From assembly GCA_964057225.1 (NCBI GenBank), contig OZ059896.1:15140501-15204500 (forward strand): 64,000 bases of DNA, in the 5' to 3' direction. The DNA comes from Auanema rhodensis. Lineage: Eukaryota; Nematoda; Chromadorea; Rhabditida; Rhabditidae. Made by a program: the position numbers and the translations under genes. The number at the start of each line of letters is the position of its first letter. Position 1 is the first letter of the stretch. Under the pieces are notes generated by a model, which did not search any database, was not told the origin of the DNA, and saw only the letters and a program-made list of their open reading frames with translations. Positions 10,715-23,923 of the stretch are shown here, piece by piece.

Positions 10715-13700
10715 TTTCTATATGAATAATCTGAAAACTTCAAAGAAGTTATAATTACTATGAAAAGATAATCTAAATAAAGTTTTTAATGTTACAAGAT
10801 GAGCAAATGATAAGAAATGACAATGAAAGAACAAAACTTATCAAGTGAATAGTATAGTAAAGTAAACAAAAAAAAACTACAGATAGTAAGTATAGGATAG
10901 TCAGAAACTGTTTTTTCAAAAAAAAATTTTCTCCGAAAATGCTAAGAATACAAACATTTTAATTAAAATTGTATATATAAATATAAATATATATGACAGA
11001 AAGCTAAAAACAAGAAGTAACATGAGGATATAAAGACAATGCAGGAGAATCGGACGACGACGAAAACAATCGTTTACAAACACTTCTTATCTAGTTATCA
11101 TTGCACAATTGTCTGCAAGTTTTGTCTAAGAACAAAAAATTAAAAGAGTGGCGAATGAACGAAATGGGTAAAATTCTTATCTCTCACTTATCATATTTTC
11201 TAAAAAAATATATTAAGAAAACATCTAGAAAATGACCAAGTTGAAAGTATGCTGCTACTAATATAACACCATCAAAGGAGAAAGGGGGATGAATGAAGAA
11301 ATGAGAGATGGAGAAAGAGTGAGGAAAATAAAAAAAAAAGATATGAAAAGGAATAACATCAAATTGAGCAGTGTATAGAAAAATCCTCATGCTATGTCAT
11401 GAGCTACCGCTGAATATGAAAAGGAAGAAAACGGTAATTGATAGCTTGCGAAAATAGTTCATTGGCTTAGAAACAAGTGATATATTACTTACTTTTCTTT
11501 TTATCGTTTTCGATACCGTTTCTTTATTTGTTACTTTCATAGGAGAGACGGTAATAGCAGCTGTTAGTTAAGTGCTAATATAAAGAGAGAGAAAGAGAAA
11601 GGGAAAAGAGGACAGGAGAATGGGAAAGAAGAGAGAACGATTTCTTCGGAATATTATTATTCGTCTTTGATGGAAAGACTCAATTCGACCTGTTATGACT
11701 AATATGAGAAGAGGTATTAATTATAATGATAGAGAAATGGGAGGTCGTAAGTAGCAAATAGAAAAGTGACTGAATTTAATTTATGAAGTACAATAGTACT
11801 TTAATTCTATTATTAATTCATAAAGGATATAGTTAGCGAGGAACTGATAACATCATCATCAGGTTGTCCTATTCCTTTTTCGAATAACAATTCATTTTTT
11901 GTGCTCACAAAATTGAAGCATATGTAAGCAAAAATTAAGAGAAAAAAAGCAAAAAATGAAATTTCCTAAAGATAATCAGAGCTTGTTTGCCTGCTTTTCG
12001 GACCTTTTGGACAAGGCCATCCGAATCCTATTACAATGTCATATCAACATTGGAGCGATGAAGCACACTACTATCTGATTATCAGTTACCATTTGATGTC
12101 CGATTTTCACTGCCAAACGAAACAAGCCTTATGAAACGAGAGGAGAAAAAATTTAGAGAAGATAATTGAAAAATATTTTGTAATCTTTTCGATCATTAAT
12201 AGTTGGACTGAAAAAATAAATATGAGCACACCAACATGAACGTTCAGACGACATATTCAGACGTCGCAGAAAAATAAAATATTCAGAAGCTGTTGAAGGT
12301 GGGTGATCATTTGGTTCAGAATGATGGTGAATGATTGAGGAGACCAAATAACAGAGATTCGACTATCATATATCAGTAGCAAAACAGATGCAAAAATAGC
12401 TTCGTTATCAAATTAGTTCTATAATTGAGTAGTAAATATTTACATGCTTTTTCTTTCGAAAACGAAGCCTTGTTTTGTACCCATTAACTCGTATATATGT
12501 ACTTGTTCGGCTTATCGTCTAGAAAAAAGTAAGAAATCGCCTGGGATATGAGCCACTTGCAAGTGGACAACGACAATAAAGAAAACATAATGCTTCAAGA
12601 AAGTTGTAAAATTGATTTAGCTGACGCATAAAGGACAGGCGTACTAGAAGTAGGATCCTTAATATAGAGTTTAAATGATGAAATATGTAACTATTATTAT
12701 AAGGTTGCAAATACCAACAACTGGAAAGTTCCTCCTGTTTTCTTCCAAACATACTAATAGTAATAAACGTAAAGGTAAGTAATCATGATGTCAAATAAAA
12801 TTACGATGAAAAAGAGGAAGACTTGTCTGGTAAGAATACAAGAAAAGTTTTCATCAATTTTATTCAATGGGTTTCCTCTTATTAAAAAGGATAAAAAGCA
12901 TTTGATAAGAAATAGCTTCTTTTGGTCATTTTCTCTTGATAATGGACAGTGACCATATAAGACTACCCAATACTTATCTATTCATCAAACTATTTAGGAA
13001 TTTAAATAAGACAATAGTGAAGAAAAGGGAAAACTGTAATTACAAGGCAATATAGAAATTCCCACAATAACTAAAGACTTGATGATAAAGCTTGCGGAAT
13101 TCATTTCACTAATAAAGCTTTTACTGAGATAATGCAACCTGAACAGGATCCTCCACTTGGTTGGCACTGGTTACCGATTTGCACAGCGGTCACCGCAATT
13201 TTCAAATGATGTTTAAGCTGAGAGCGGTTGTACGCAACGAATGGAGTAAAACGATGAACGATGCCATAATCATCGTTTAAATGGTAAAAAATAGTCAGAG
13301 CAATAAACAATGTTTGTACTCACCTAAATAATCTGAAACCGTTTGTCCGTTATTTGACAATTAAGCTTCTAAAGAACTGAAATGATAACATTTCTTCTAT
13401 TTATGTTTATGATAGCAAAAGTTTCTATGCAGACTTTGTCTGCTAAACCATTTCAATAAATCAAAAATCCAGCCACGTGTTTCTCACTAACTCAACTAAA
13501 ATAACTTTTTTAAGCGATAAGTCTGAAAGATAAAGACATTTAACAAATTAAACTTCATACAATCCCAAGTGGTAAACCAGAATGTCAGCACAGCAAAACG
13601 GAAGGCTTTCATTTCTTTTCACTGAAACACATTTTGCTTCATCAGCATGGTGTCATAAAAACTACACAATCACCAAATTAGAAATAGTCTCGATGTTGTA

Positions 13701-14355
13701 GAAACCATTTTGTGCTTTATTTTCACCTTTTGTGAACATTTAGAAATAATCTGTTGACTCTGTACTGAAACAAATTGTTCAACAACATCAGATCACCATC
13801 TTAAATCATTAAAAACCTAGGTAAGAGAGCTATCTTCCACTGGTCAAATAACCCAACAAACATTGATCCTTAGCCCCTATCGCTACCAACTAACACGACA
13901 CTCTGGTTCTTGTTTCCTCTTGTCCTCGAGTATGACACTACGATTTTTGATCAGAATACAGCCGATAATTCATAATCTTCCCAGTCTCTAATGGAAAGTT
14001 TAGCAGAAAGCTTTGTAAAGAAACGAAAATGCAGTGCCAGCTCGTGCCAGCGGTCATTTCTTAAGATAAGAAAATTTCTGATCCATCAGCACATCAGCTC
14101 CAAATACTAAACATGGGAGGGCCACTTTATCACAAAGTGGCATTTAAATAGCTGAAGACAAACAGTTGGCTTAATCACCATGTTCACTGTAATATGCCTA
14201 GACGATTGAGTTCTTTGAAATTCTATATTGATATGATAACTTAAAAATGCAGTGTGAAAATAATTTAATTAAGATAAGAGATAACAGTTAAACCGGTTCA
14301 GAATACAGTATGAACTTCTCAGGCTATTCACTGCGCCCATATTATAAAGATCCAA
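10715..14355. other. 3.6-kb gene-poor region upstream of the DUF4139 gene
   Basis: No frame here looks coding. The longest ones lack an ATG, splice partners or recognisable protein features. A GA-rich stretch lies at about 11580-11640. A short perfect hairpin is at 14121-14141. The region probably holds the promoter of the DUF4139 gene (start 10714) and the 3' flank of pas-5. Unannotated non-coding RNA genes cannot be excluded. Confidence 0.5.
14121..14141. other. Perfect 8-bp hairpin
   Basis: GCCACTTT and AAAGTGGC flank a 5-nt loop. The stem is too short for a precursor microRNA and no T-run follows. It lies about 215 bp past the pas-5 stop on the template side. Confidence 0.35.
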
Positions 14356-15390
14356 TTACAGCATCAAGCTCGACGTTAGATATGCGTTCAAACGTTCCAA
14401 TTTGTCTGCCTGTAAAAAAAATTGATGAACGCAAGTAGCATTATAAATATCTTACCTTTTTCGTCTTCTTTTGGCTTGATTACAACAACTTCAACATTGG
14501 CAGAGTTAAGTTTTTCTTCCATAACTTGTTTAAGAATAGCTAAAGACACCTTGAGAGCTTCATTAAGGCTCATATCCTAAAACAAAAAAAATGCTGACAA
14601 AACACACTGACAAACTAACGTCGTGGTATTGATCCTTCAAGTTTTGTTCAGCTCCGTCACTAGCCGCTCCGATCGACTGAAACTTGGATGTGAAAAAGAT
14701 CGTGTACTAATATCATACCTTAGCTTTGCAGTTAATGAAAGTTCCAGAGGGATCAAGATGGAAGAGTCTTGGCCCCTCTTGGTCAACACCAGCAAACAGC
14801 ATAGCAACTCCAAATGGACGAGACATAGAAGCCTGACAACAATTAAAATAATAAATAATAGAAAAGCAAAAATTACTTTAGCATCATCATCCCCAAATTG
14901 GAGGGCGATGTTAGCAACGGACTGAGTGACATCTTCAACACGAATCTTTCTGGAAAACACCAATTATACTGAAAACGTTTATTGAATACCTGTTGTAAGT
15001 AAACCAAAAGTTTTGAGCCTCAACTTGTGCTCTCTCAACAAGAGTACGAGAGTCAGCAATAAGACCAGCGAAGGTAACACCTTAAACACAGAACATATCA
15101 AGCAATGAACCACACAAATTACCGATATGTTCATCAACTTTACTAATTTTTTCGATAGCATCATTAACCATAAGTTTAGAGGTAGAACGTCTCTCAGCTG
15201 CTAAAAGAACTCCTTCATTTGTTTTAATTCCAATGCTAGTGGATCCCAACTGCAAATGATTTAATAGAAAACGAAAATAAAAGAATGACAAAACCTTAAC
15301 GGCTTCAATAGCATATTCAACTTGGAACAAACGACCTTCTGGAGAGAAAGTGTTAACTCCTCTATCGTATTCACTGCGTGTAAGAAACAT
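14356..15390 (-). CDS. pas-5: 20S proteasome subunit alpha-5
   Basis: About eight exons join to roughly 245 residues (human PSMA5 has 241). The N-terminus [20 protein letters not shown] followed by [12 protein letters not shown] is the alpha-type signature that forms the gate and ring contacts. The later motifs [42 protein letters not shown] and [11 protein letters not shown] follow in family order, and the acidic/lysine C-terminus has [12 protein letters not shown]. Alpha subunits are non-catalytic, and this one sits between alpha-4 and alpha-6 in the outer ring. The ATG at 15390 gives the full conserved N-terminus. It is divergent from the PTB gene, sharing a 378-bp intergenic region. Confidence 0.95.
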
Positions 15391-15768
15391 ATTTTCTAAA
15401 TTAAGGAACTGAGCAAAGAATTTATTTACTAATAAAAGGTTTTCTAGTTTTGAATGAAAATTGAATGACAAACATACAGTCATCCAGATTACGAATAGAG
15501 CGTCAATTCTAGGTAGGTCAGTTTTTCACCAAATTTGTGTTAAAGAAAATATTCTTAATTGCCGATTTTCTTCAGCAATAGGACTAATATTGCCAAAAAT
15601 ATTTTCTGCACGTGTACTGACGAATATTTTTAGAAGGGAGAGTTTATTCCAATCATTTTTTCTCATTCTACAGATGTTGAGCGTTATTCCTCATCTTATC
15701 TTGCAATGTTTGATTAGTGCCACGAATTGGCATGTTCAACCACACTTAGTTGCTAAATTATAATCAAT
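15391..15768. promoter_or_regulatory. Shared divergent promoter region, pas-5 / PTB gene
   Basis: These 378 bp separate the two divergent start codons and must hold the 5' regulatory sequence of both genes. No specific site was recognised. Confidence 0.5.
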
Positions 15769-16310
15769 ATGACTGAGTTTTCTGCATATTACTTAGGACA
15801 TTGCTTTGTCTCTCTTAAATCGAAAAAATCTGAGTTAGGTGAGATCAGATCAAACGAAGAAAGAGTCATCGACCAAATTGAAAATGAGCAAATAGAAGGC
15901 TCAATTCCAAGAGATAGTGAAGAAAAGATCGAGGTTTGAAACATTGTCAAAAACAAATTAATTGGCATTTTCAGAATCTTCTCCGGATTTCCAAGCAAGG
16001 TGTACATATTTTTGATTCGAAAAACAATCATGTTGTATCACGAATCCCATTGCTCCATTTAGTATTTACAGTTTCGTACTACGATGGACATAAAAAGTTA
16101 TTCCTCGTTTCTTTCCTCTACATTATATTCAATTTCAGTTATAATTCAGTAATTGTTGAAAAGGTTCGGGATAAAGATGATATGTGTTGCTGCCATGTTC
16201 TCCAAGTCTCGTCTTCCCAAAATGCCGAAAGAATCTGTGGAATGATAAAATCTCTTTTTGAGGATGTACAATCGGAACACCGTCGTTTTGACGATGAAAA
16301 TGATAGTTAA
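15769..16310 (+). CDS. PTB-domain protein resembling ICAP-1 (ITGB1BP1)
   Basis: Three exons (introns of about 41 and 42 nt) encode a compact protein that is almost entirely one PTB fold: FSAYYLGHCFVSL (strand 1), an acidic linker, LLRISKQGVHIFDSKN, HLVFTVSYYDG, CCCHVLQVSSSQNAERIC and the C-terminal helix GMIKSLFEDVQSEHRRFDDE. The order and spacing fit ICAP-1, which binds beta-1 integrin tails and KRIT1. The Ser-rich N-terminal tail of mammalian ICAP-1 is absent. An in-frame stop lies upstream of the ATG. The second intron is a multiple of three without stops, so its retention would keep the frame. It lies 105 bp before the LACTB start on the same strand, suggesting an operon. Confidence 0.72.
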
Positions 16311-16415
16311 TAAATACTTTTTAGCCGAATTGTTTTTTTTTTGTTAAAAGGTCCAATGCTAAATATACATTTTTTTTTGGTTCATAGTTGTTGTATGTGA
16401 ATACTCTACTCGAAG

Positions 16416-18745
16416 ATGTGGGGAAACCGTTATGTTGCTCTTTTGGCCGCTCCTGCTTCAATTCTTACGCTGAAGCCTGATTCATTTACTCCCAAGTCTG
16501 TGAAACGGGAAAAATATAATAGAATACGAGAAAGAATTAAAGAGAAAGTTGTATCACATATAGTTACTGTTTCAATCGCTGTATGCGTTTACTCACAACA
16601 TTATTTTTAGATTACACAAGGAGTTCCAGGTCTTTCCATAGGAATTACTATAAATGGAAGAAGCTTTTACGCGGCGGGATACGGGTTTGCCAATGTTGAA
16701 ACACGAGCACCATGTACATCTTCAACAGTATTGCGACTTCAAGTTTCATGATTTACTCGTCCCCTTTAGGTGATGAGAGTTGGAAGTATAAGTAAACCAA
16801 TAACCTCCGCTATTGCTGCTCGAGCGGTGCAAAATGAAGTTCTGGATTTGGACAAGCCTATACAAGTAAGAACATTTGAATTACCTTAATTGAAACAGGA
16901 TTTCAGAATTATCTACCTGACTTTCCCGTAAAAGAGTTTAAAAAAAAAGACGTATGCATAACAACTCGTCAATTATTATCTCACATATCAGGAATACGTC
17001 ATTACGAAAAGGTAAGATTCAAAATATTTAATAGTAAACTACCCTCTGAATATACACTTTTGTACACGTAGCCATGAGGACAAACTATTTGAAAACAAAA
17101 ACAGAACAAATTCCAAAGCTTTCAATTACTATGCGTTCTTCTTGGATTGCTTCTTCTTATAATCATTCAAAGCAGCTTGAATGGCATCCTGGGCGAGCAC
17201 TAGAAAGAAAAAAAAACTCAAAATATTGAATAGGTTAACACATACTCGAACAATGCAACTTGACCGGAGGAAGGCAGAGCTCTTTGGCGATTTGGTCATT
17301 CTTGATGTCAGCAGCATATTCAATTGTTTTTCCATTGATCCATTCTGTAGCTAAGCTGCTTGAAGCAATAGCAGAACCACATCCGAATGTTTTGAACTTA
17401 GCATCAATGATTTTTCCATTTTCGTCAACCTATGTCTCTCTATTAGCTACGGAATTAGAAAATTAATACCTTGATTTGAAGTTTCATTACATCACCACAA
17501 GCAGGAGCACCTACAATTCCGGTGCCAACCGATGGGTCATTTTTATCCAAAGATCCAACATTTCTTGGGTTTTCGTAATGATCGATTACCTTTAAATACA
17601 CTTAAGATTGCCTAGAAATGAATTCATGTATACCTTTTCATGGTATCTTGCTACAGAAGAAGTAACAGGATTAAAAGCTTTATTAGTTAAACGGGCGGAT
17701 TGAAAAGCTAGTTTATACATTGCTTGAATAATCTTATTCAGAACTCAATATAAGCAGACGGTTATGTTATACGCTATCGCGTTTTTTATCACGAGAGCTT
17801 GTAAACAACGTGCTGGTTGTAAACGTCGTACACATTACAGAAGAAACGTGAAGGTGATCTTGAAGAATCTACGAGTACTCAACAACCGGAGTTTTTCCTG
17901 AACAAAAAATTTAAAAAGGTTTCCGATGCTCTGGAGCTATTCAAAAATGATGAATTGTTAGCTGAGCCTGGAAAAGAATTTAAGTAAGTTTGTTAAGTAA
18001 AAAAAGCTATATTCTTATTTTATTCAGTTACACTACCCACGGGTTTACTATTGTTAGCGCAATATTGGAGAAGGCTTATGGTTTGGAATTTCCTAAATTG
18101 ATTAAACAATTCTGTCAAAACCTGGGACTACATAATACTTTTCTTGATGATAACAAAAAAGTGATTCCTAATAGAACTAGGTAGTGGTTACAATTGTTTC
18201 TAACTGTGATTGCTCGTTCAGTTACTATGTTCGTTCAAAACGTGTCTTAGAGAATTGTCCTGAAGTAGATAACTCCTACAAATGGGCTGGTGGAGGACTT
18301 CTTTCTAATGTACGCGATTTGCTTGTTTTCGGAAATGCTATGATGTACAGGTATATTCATATCCATGTTTCTGTTTATTTCCTAACGTTTTAGTTTTCAA
18401 TGTGACTCTCGCCAGTCTTTCATTCGAAAGCATGTGCTAGACGAATTTTGGAAGGGGGACATTGATGTAGATAATCAAACGAAAGCAGCTTTAGGATGGA
18501 TGAAAATTGAAAAGGAATTGGTGTGTGGAATCGATGATAAAGATTCATCACCTATATGGTATCATACTGGTGCTGCTGTTGGGGCCTCATCTGTTCTCCT
18601 CATCAGCCCCAATAGAGCCCATTTAGAACCTCAAAACTCAAAAAATCCTGATGGTATTTGTATTGTTATGCTATGTAATCTGCAGGATAATTCATTACTT
18701 GCCTTAGCTCGCGATATTGAAAGTATACTACGTGATGAAATGTAA
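16416..18745 (+). CDS. LACTB: Serine beta-lactamase-like protein (LACTB type)
   Basis: About nine exons give roughly 400 residues. The order of motifs matches mitochondrial [25 protein letters not shown], the active-site SxxK as SISK (Ser near residue 89), [31 protein letters not shown] (Tyr-loop), [14 protein letters not shown] and [20 protein letters not shown] forms filaments in the mitochondrial intermembrane space and acts as a protease. The first exon has a hydrophobic, basic N-terminus compatible with import. In the third motif Gly-Gly of LACTB (HTGG) is HTGA here. The intron 17012-17840 (829 bp) contains the complete ISCU gene on the other strand, while all other introns are about 40-60 nt. 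It is probably co-transcribed with the PTB gene 105 bp upstream. Confidence 0.9.
17129..17720 (-). CDS. iscu-1: Iron-sulfur cluster scaffold ISCU, nested in LACTB intron
   Basis: Four exons encode the mitochondrial Fe-S assembly scaffold. A short Arg/Lys-bearing presequence ([16 protein letters not shown]) is followed by [20 protein letters not shown]. The three cluster-ligand cysteines lie in [25 protein letters not shown] and KLHCSMLAQDA. The chaperone-binding motif reads [10 protein letters not shown] (LPPVK). It ends [12 protein letters not shown]. The last intron splits the codon after the third Cys. The whole gene, plus about 120 bp on each side, sits within intron 17012-17840 of the plus-strand LACTB gene, so its promoter must lie in that intron or in the LACTB exon beyond it. 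Confidence 0.95.
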
Positions 18746-18856
18746 TGAAAACTTTATTAAGACTTGCAAACAAACACTTACGAACATGTATATGCAATAC
18801 AGAATTATTTGAGATATCTCAGATGAATAGAAAGTTCAGGATGTAGCGAATGCAGA

Positions 18857-21800
18857 TTATTGAACTTCTTGTTTACCTTCCAATTCGATAATCTAAAACA
18901 TAGTAGGACTATGAGATATAACGCAAGATGTTTACTTTTTCACGGATTTTCTCGAACTGGTAGGACAGATTTGGGTATAAGAATGGACGGTGATCATTTC
19001 TATGATCGTCAGGGCTGTATTCCACGGCATGATAAGCTATAATTACACATAATAATGAACTACGAGGGAACGAACATACCTGGGGTAGCAACGGTTGCCT
19101 TATGCCGATTAACTCGATAACGCCAAAAGAAACGGGAGACCTTCTCTTCAATCTGTTACGAAGGAAAAACTGATTCAGATGTTTGGAAGCTAACCTTTTT
19201 ATAGCTATAGTTTGGGTGCCAAAGAGAGACCAAGCGTAGAAACATCATGTAAGGGCCCATTCCGCCTGGGCGCCTCAATGTACCAAGGAGAGAAAGCTCG
19301 TCATAGGTTAAGCCAATCTCTTCCTGAATTTTTAATTTGCGGATAGCAAACACAAAAAAGACAGAATACCTCATCATGCTGAGCAATCTGCCCTTCCACT
19401 AGTGGACGAAGTTCGGCTGTCGGGAGAGAGTCAATAATGCTATATAAGCAACTTATAAGATATACATCTCTCTAAACATACGGTTGTAGTGAAGAAATTC
19501 CATGTTCTTTTTTAGCTGTAGCTAAGAATGCTCGTAGATCTTTTTTACTGATTGAACCAATAGGATTTATGTCAGCGGATGAACAATCATACTTGGTGGC
19601 GTATCCAACTAAGCTGAATTGTTTTCGATATGTTTCAATATTACAGTATAAATAAAAACCATTCGTCAACATTCGATGTTCCCAAAACCAAGAGAGATCC
19701 TGGCCGATTTTTAGCTACTAGTATCAATTGAGCAAACAAGTAAGATAAAACCATTCTGATTCTGGCTTGTAAATTTTGAATGGCCAAATGCTCACGAGTA
19801 TCAGAGCTCTGAAGTTTGAACTTTGAGGCTTGGTTTTGCTTTTATTAATTTTTCATAGTGCAAAAAAAAATTGTTATGAAATAGGGAATTTTTTTTTTGA
19901 AATTTCATAAAAAGTGAGTTCACCTCGAAACTAGGCAACAGCCCCAATGCAAGTCGTAGTAAAGTCAAACAGGCGGCAACAACCATATCAATACCAATGC
20001 TAATTAGACAAACGTATAATAATTTCTTTAACTCAAGAAAAACCTGAAGTGGAAAGAGTTGATTTCTTTAGCAAGATTATTAGCACACTGTTTAGTATGT
20101 TCTGATGAATGCTCAGAAAACAGATAGCAAGTGAAGAGAATCTGGAAAATAGTTTTATTTATGTTTGAACTTCTAACTAACTTGGTTGCATAATTCTTCA
20201 GGATCCTCTCCCACTTTCTTATTATGCAAATAATATGCAGGGTCATCTTCTGGAAATATATTTATTTTAATCCTTAAAAAACTACTTTGACTAACTTTGT
20301 TCCAAACGACTTTTCTTCACTGATTCACAAACTTTGTTACACATTAATCGGACCATAGTAGCTACTGAAGCACTATCCTGACCCCCCGACAGAGGAATAA
20401 AAAATCCTCCCTAAAACCTTTCAAATTATTATTTAATTTGATTTTATCAAACCATCCCACTGCGTCGTAAATAATGCCAGAGCCAAGCAGGTGGTCCTTT
20501 GCATAGTTCGTCAGTCGGAGAAAGTTGCAACTTTTCCACATATTTAATTGGTTGAGATAATGGCTCTAACAAAAGGGATTCATCGACCATGTTACCAGAT
20601 GAACGCACTATGCAGTCTACCTCTGGCATTTTCGCACTCTGTAACCCAAAAAAGTGGCATAAACAATTCTCGTAAACTTTGTTATACGTCATAACAAGAG
20701 CTGGATTTCTTGTGCCGAAATGTTAGGGTGGCATTAAAATCAACAATAGCGGTCTCCACACACTGAAAGAGAGTCAAACCAAGATTCTTTGCTTCTTTTA
20801 TACCGTGTCTTCTATATCAAACTGATTAATTTGAGCTAAAAGTTGTCCATTCTGGGCAATAGATGATGCTCCATCGTAATAGACACGATCTCCATCACAT
20901 CCTCGATGATTACTGTATAAATATACACCTCCAGTCTTTATATAGAATAGAACTTGAAGTTTAACATTAAAGTAGAAGTAACCTTTTGACTACTCCCAAC
21001 GATTAGCTGATTAATTCTATAATTAGACTTTCCAAGTATATGATGACTTCCGCTGCTGTTGCAAATAATGTCCACTCCAAGCAGAGCTAAAGAAGTATGA
21101 GGTCTACAAGGTTTACCAATTAGTTGTTTAATGTTTCTGAGTTCTCACGATGCTGTTGTCCATAATTCTTCACAAATTTCAAAACCAACTTTGACACCAT
21201 CGGCAGAAACAATTATTCCATCACCAAAAGGAACAATTTTCTATCAGAAAAATTTATTGTAATATTACGGTTTATCTATAAAACCTGAGTAAAACCGAAA
21301 TTTTGGTTCAAATGAAACGTTGTCAATGTAAGTGGTTGCGACCATCGTGAAAACCACCTTGACTCTCGATATACATCATCATCACACAAAGACATCTTTG
21401 GGCGAATGAGAAGAATTTGACTAAAACTGCTTGTCAAACAAAATTTCTAAGATAAACTATTATTACCCATTCTGAACAGAAACCATGCAATTATATAAAA
21501 TCATTCTGTGTCTAATTGGCATTCCCGTCACAATTAACAGATTTGGCCACTAAACAACTTGTTTACAACTAGCTTCAACTCAATTTTATCTACCTCAATC
21601 GATTTCGAAACAATTTTTTGCAGACATTCCCAAGCATGAAGCTCTGTATCAAGTTCGAAGAAGTGATCTGCACAACCATAACCAGTAATTTCTAACTCTG
21701 GACCCAAACGAATAACTGCTCCAGCTTGAGCAGCTTGTTCACAAGCTAAACAATAAGTTTAACATGCTAAGCTTACATTAGGTTATACTTTTTAATATTC

Positions 21801-21882
21801 GTAGAATATTTCCATTGAAGTCTAATGCCCAGTTATTGACAGTGCAAACAGCAAGTTTACTTTTCCGCACCCAGCCTGACAT
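18857..21882 (-). CDS. qns-1: Glutamine-dependent NAD+ synthetase
   Basis: Many short exons give an estimated 730-750 residues in the two-domain order of eukaryotic NADSYN1. The N-terminal nitrilase-type glutaminase starts [20 protein letters not shown] and runs on with [11 protein letters not shown]. The synthetase domain has the PP-loop as [17 protein letters not shown], with [12 protein letters not shown] just before it. The C-terminal part includes [35 protein letters not shown] and the conserved [19 protein letters not shown]. It makes NAD from deamido-NAD and glutamine in the cytosol. It is convergent with LACTB (stops 111 bp apart) and 459 bp downstream of tram-1 on the same strand. 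Confidence 0.92.
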
Positions 21883-22341
21883 TCCCTATTTTCATAATTA
21901 GAAACAGAGAAACCGGAAAAACCAATAATATACAAGAGTTATTCAACTATAAGAAAAATAACGAATGAAAGAGAAAATTTATTGAAAGAGAATAAATAAA
22001 ATATAAAAAAACTAAAAAAATAAATTACTACTGATGTATAAGTTTCATCATGAATCAAGGAAAACCCCGTTAGGAAAAGAAATACGAATAATCGAAGCGA
22101 GAAAGGTGCAGGTTTGGGTTTAGTGCATACATCTCCCTAACATTACTAAGTCAAGCGAAAAAAATTCAACAACCTTAATCTAAAAGTAGTTTAAAATGCG
22201 AATTGAAAACAGTAGCTGTCATACTTACAATCACAAAGCATAACGATTTTATCGACCACAGGCCCAAAGGATAGAAATTGTATAAATTAAAAGCTTAGGA
22301 GCTCGCATTAGAGTAGGAATAAAACTGTTAACAAATAAAAC
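21883..22341. other. Intergenic region between tram-1 and qns-1
   Basis: 459 bp of AT-rich sequence between the tram-1 stop and the qns-1 start. It is wide for an operon junction and may hold a qns-1 promoter. No other feature was seen. Confidence 0.45.
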
Positions 22342-23923
22342 TTAATTCTTCTTCTTAGTCTTCAATGAAACATCAACAGTTTCATCTTCCTGAAAAATAA
22401 GAATTACCTCAAATTAAATCAAAAAATTTCTTACAGAGTCTTCCTGTTTAGCTTTCTTAAGAGGCTTAGTAGCTAGAGTAGGCTTTTTCTTCTCAACCTT
22501 CTTACGGCTGTTATCCCTAGAACAACAATTTAAGAACATTGATTGAAAACTTCTTACTTGAATCGTCTGATGTGGAATGAGATAAAGTTCCAAAGTTGAA
22601 GAAGTTGAAGGAAAAGAACGGTGAAGAGACAATTAATTCTATAATAAAAAGGCATAAAGCATTTAAAAAAAACACGTACCTGACATATGTAGTATTATAG
22701 TTACCAGTAGAGACATCGATGTAAGCAGCTTCTGATTGACGAAGTCCATACCAGAAAATAGTTACAGTGAGAACAGTGGAGGCCAATCGAACAGCAACAA
22801 AAAGAATATTCCAGATTTTGAAACTAAATAGTATATATGTGCAAAAAAAACAAAAAAAAGCACTTACGCTGGCTTGGCAATACTTTTCTTTTCAGTGAAA
22901 TAGGCAATTCTGGCGATATGGAAGATAGTTTGAGATATATATTCGAGGAAAAGAAGAACAGTAGCGATACGGAGGAAGCTGAGATTTGAAACATTATTAA
23001 AATTAAAATAATCAATTTTACTTCATGATGTAGGCAGCTCCAATGAATGCAATGTAGATAACAGATATAAAGGTGCGTTGACGCATTTCATCCTTCTTGA
23101 ACTTCTACAACAGCAAGGAATAATGAAAACAATAACTACAGTGTTAAACCTGGAAATAGAATTCAGGGAACTGATGAAGCCAATAAGCGATTTGAAGGAT
23201 GGCGAACAATTTAGCATTAAGAGACATCCATTTGTGATCCTCAGGGTATCCGAGCCAAATTCTATAAACAAAAATCAAACATAAAGCAAAAGGCAAAAAA
23301 AAACTGACCTCTTTATATCAGAATAGGTTTGAATGAATTCCATTATGACGTATGCAGCATGGATAGCAGAATAAGCAGCAAAGATAACATGATGGCCAGA
23401 CTCAGTGAATTTGAAAGTCTTTACTTTGGATAGATGTGCCTTCAAATTGAGAAAATAGATAAGCAGAAATTAAAAATAAATAAAACCTTTCTTTGGAACT
23501 TGTCAAGAATGTATTCTTGAATAACGGCATGCACAACAATCCAGGCAACAGTATAGAAGAAAATGGTACAGAGATCTTTTAAACCATTAACGTAAACAGT
23601 AACATTAGTAGCACCTTAATAACAAAAAATACATAAAGCAAAAAAATAATAATTACGAACCACCCTCAGTATTTACAGAAACAGTTTGGTTGTACTGAGG
23701 AGCGACAAACCAAGCGGATATGGAAGACGTAGCCTGAAATATAATTATAAATATTCGAATACTTATATTAGAGTATTACGGGAAACATAAGCCCAACAAC
23801 AAAGAGCATTAGCACACAGCTCATGATATCTCCATGATTTTGGATAACAAAGTCATGGCTCAAAATTGGAGGAGTAGTCTTTTTTTGGCGTCCGCCAGTT
23901 GTACGCCTGATTTCCGCTCCCAT
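22342..23923 (-). CDS. tram-1: Translocation-associated membrane protein (TRAM)
   Basis: About eight exons encode roughly 370-400 residues. The N-terminal cytosolic part (MGAEIRRTTGGRQKKTTPP) leads to ILSHDFVIQNHGDIMSCVLM, a hallmark of TRAM. The TLC-type multi-pass body follows, with HAVIQEYILDKFQRKAH, YWLHQFPEFYFQKFKKDEM, FHIARIAYF and DVSTGNYNTTYVR, then a lysine-rich cytosolic tail ending SLKTKKKN. TRAM lies beside Sec61 in the ER membrane and assists insertion of signal sequences and membrane segments. The ATG is preceded by GACTCAG, a possible trans-splice acceptor. A GTGAGT donor near 24060 suggests an optional non-coding 5' exon. Confidence 0.93.

Noticed and set aside
13101-13310. 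Minus-strand frame with a Cys/Gly-rich end
   Set aside because: No ATG, no splice partners and no recognisable domain in a gene-poor region.
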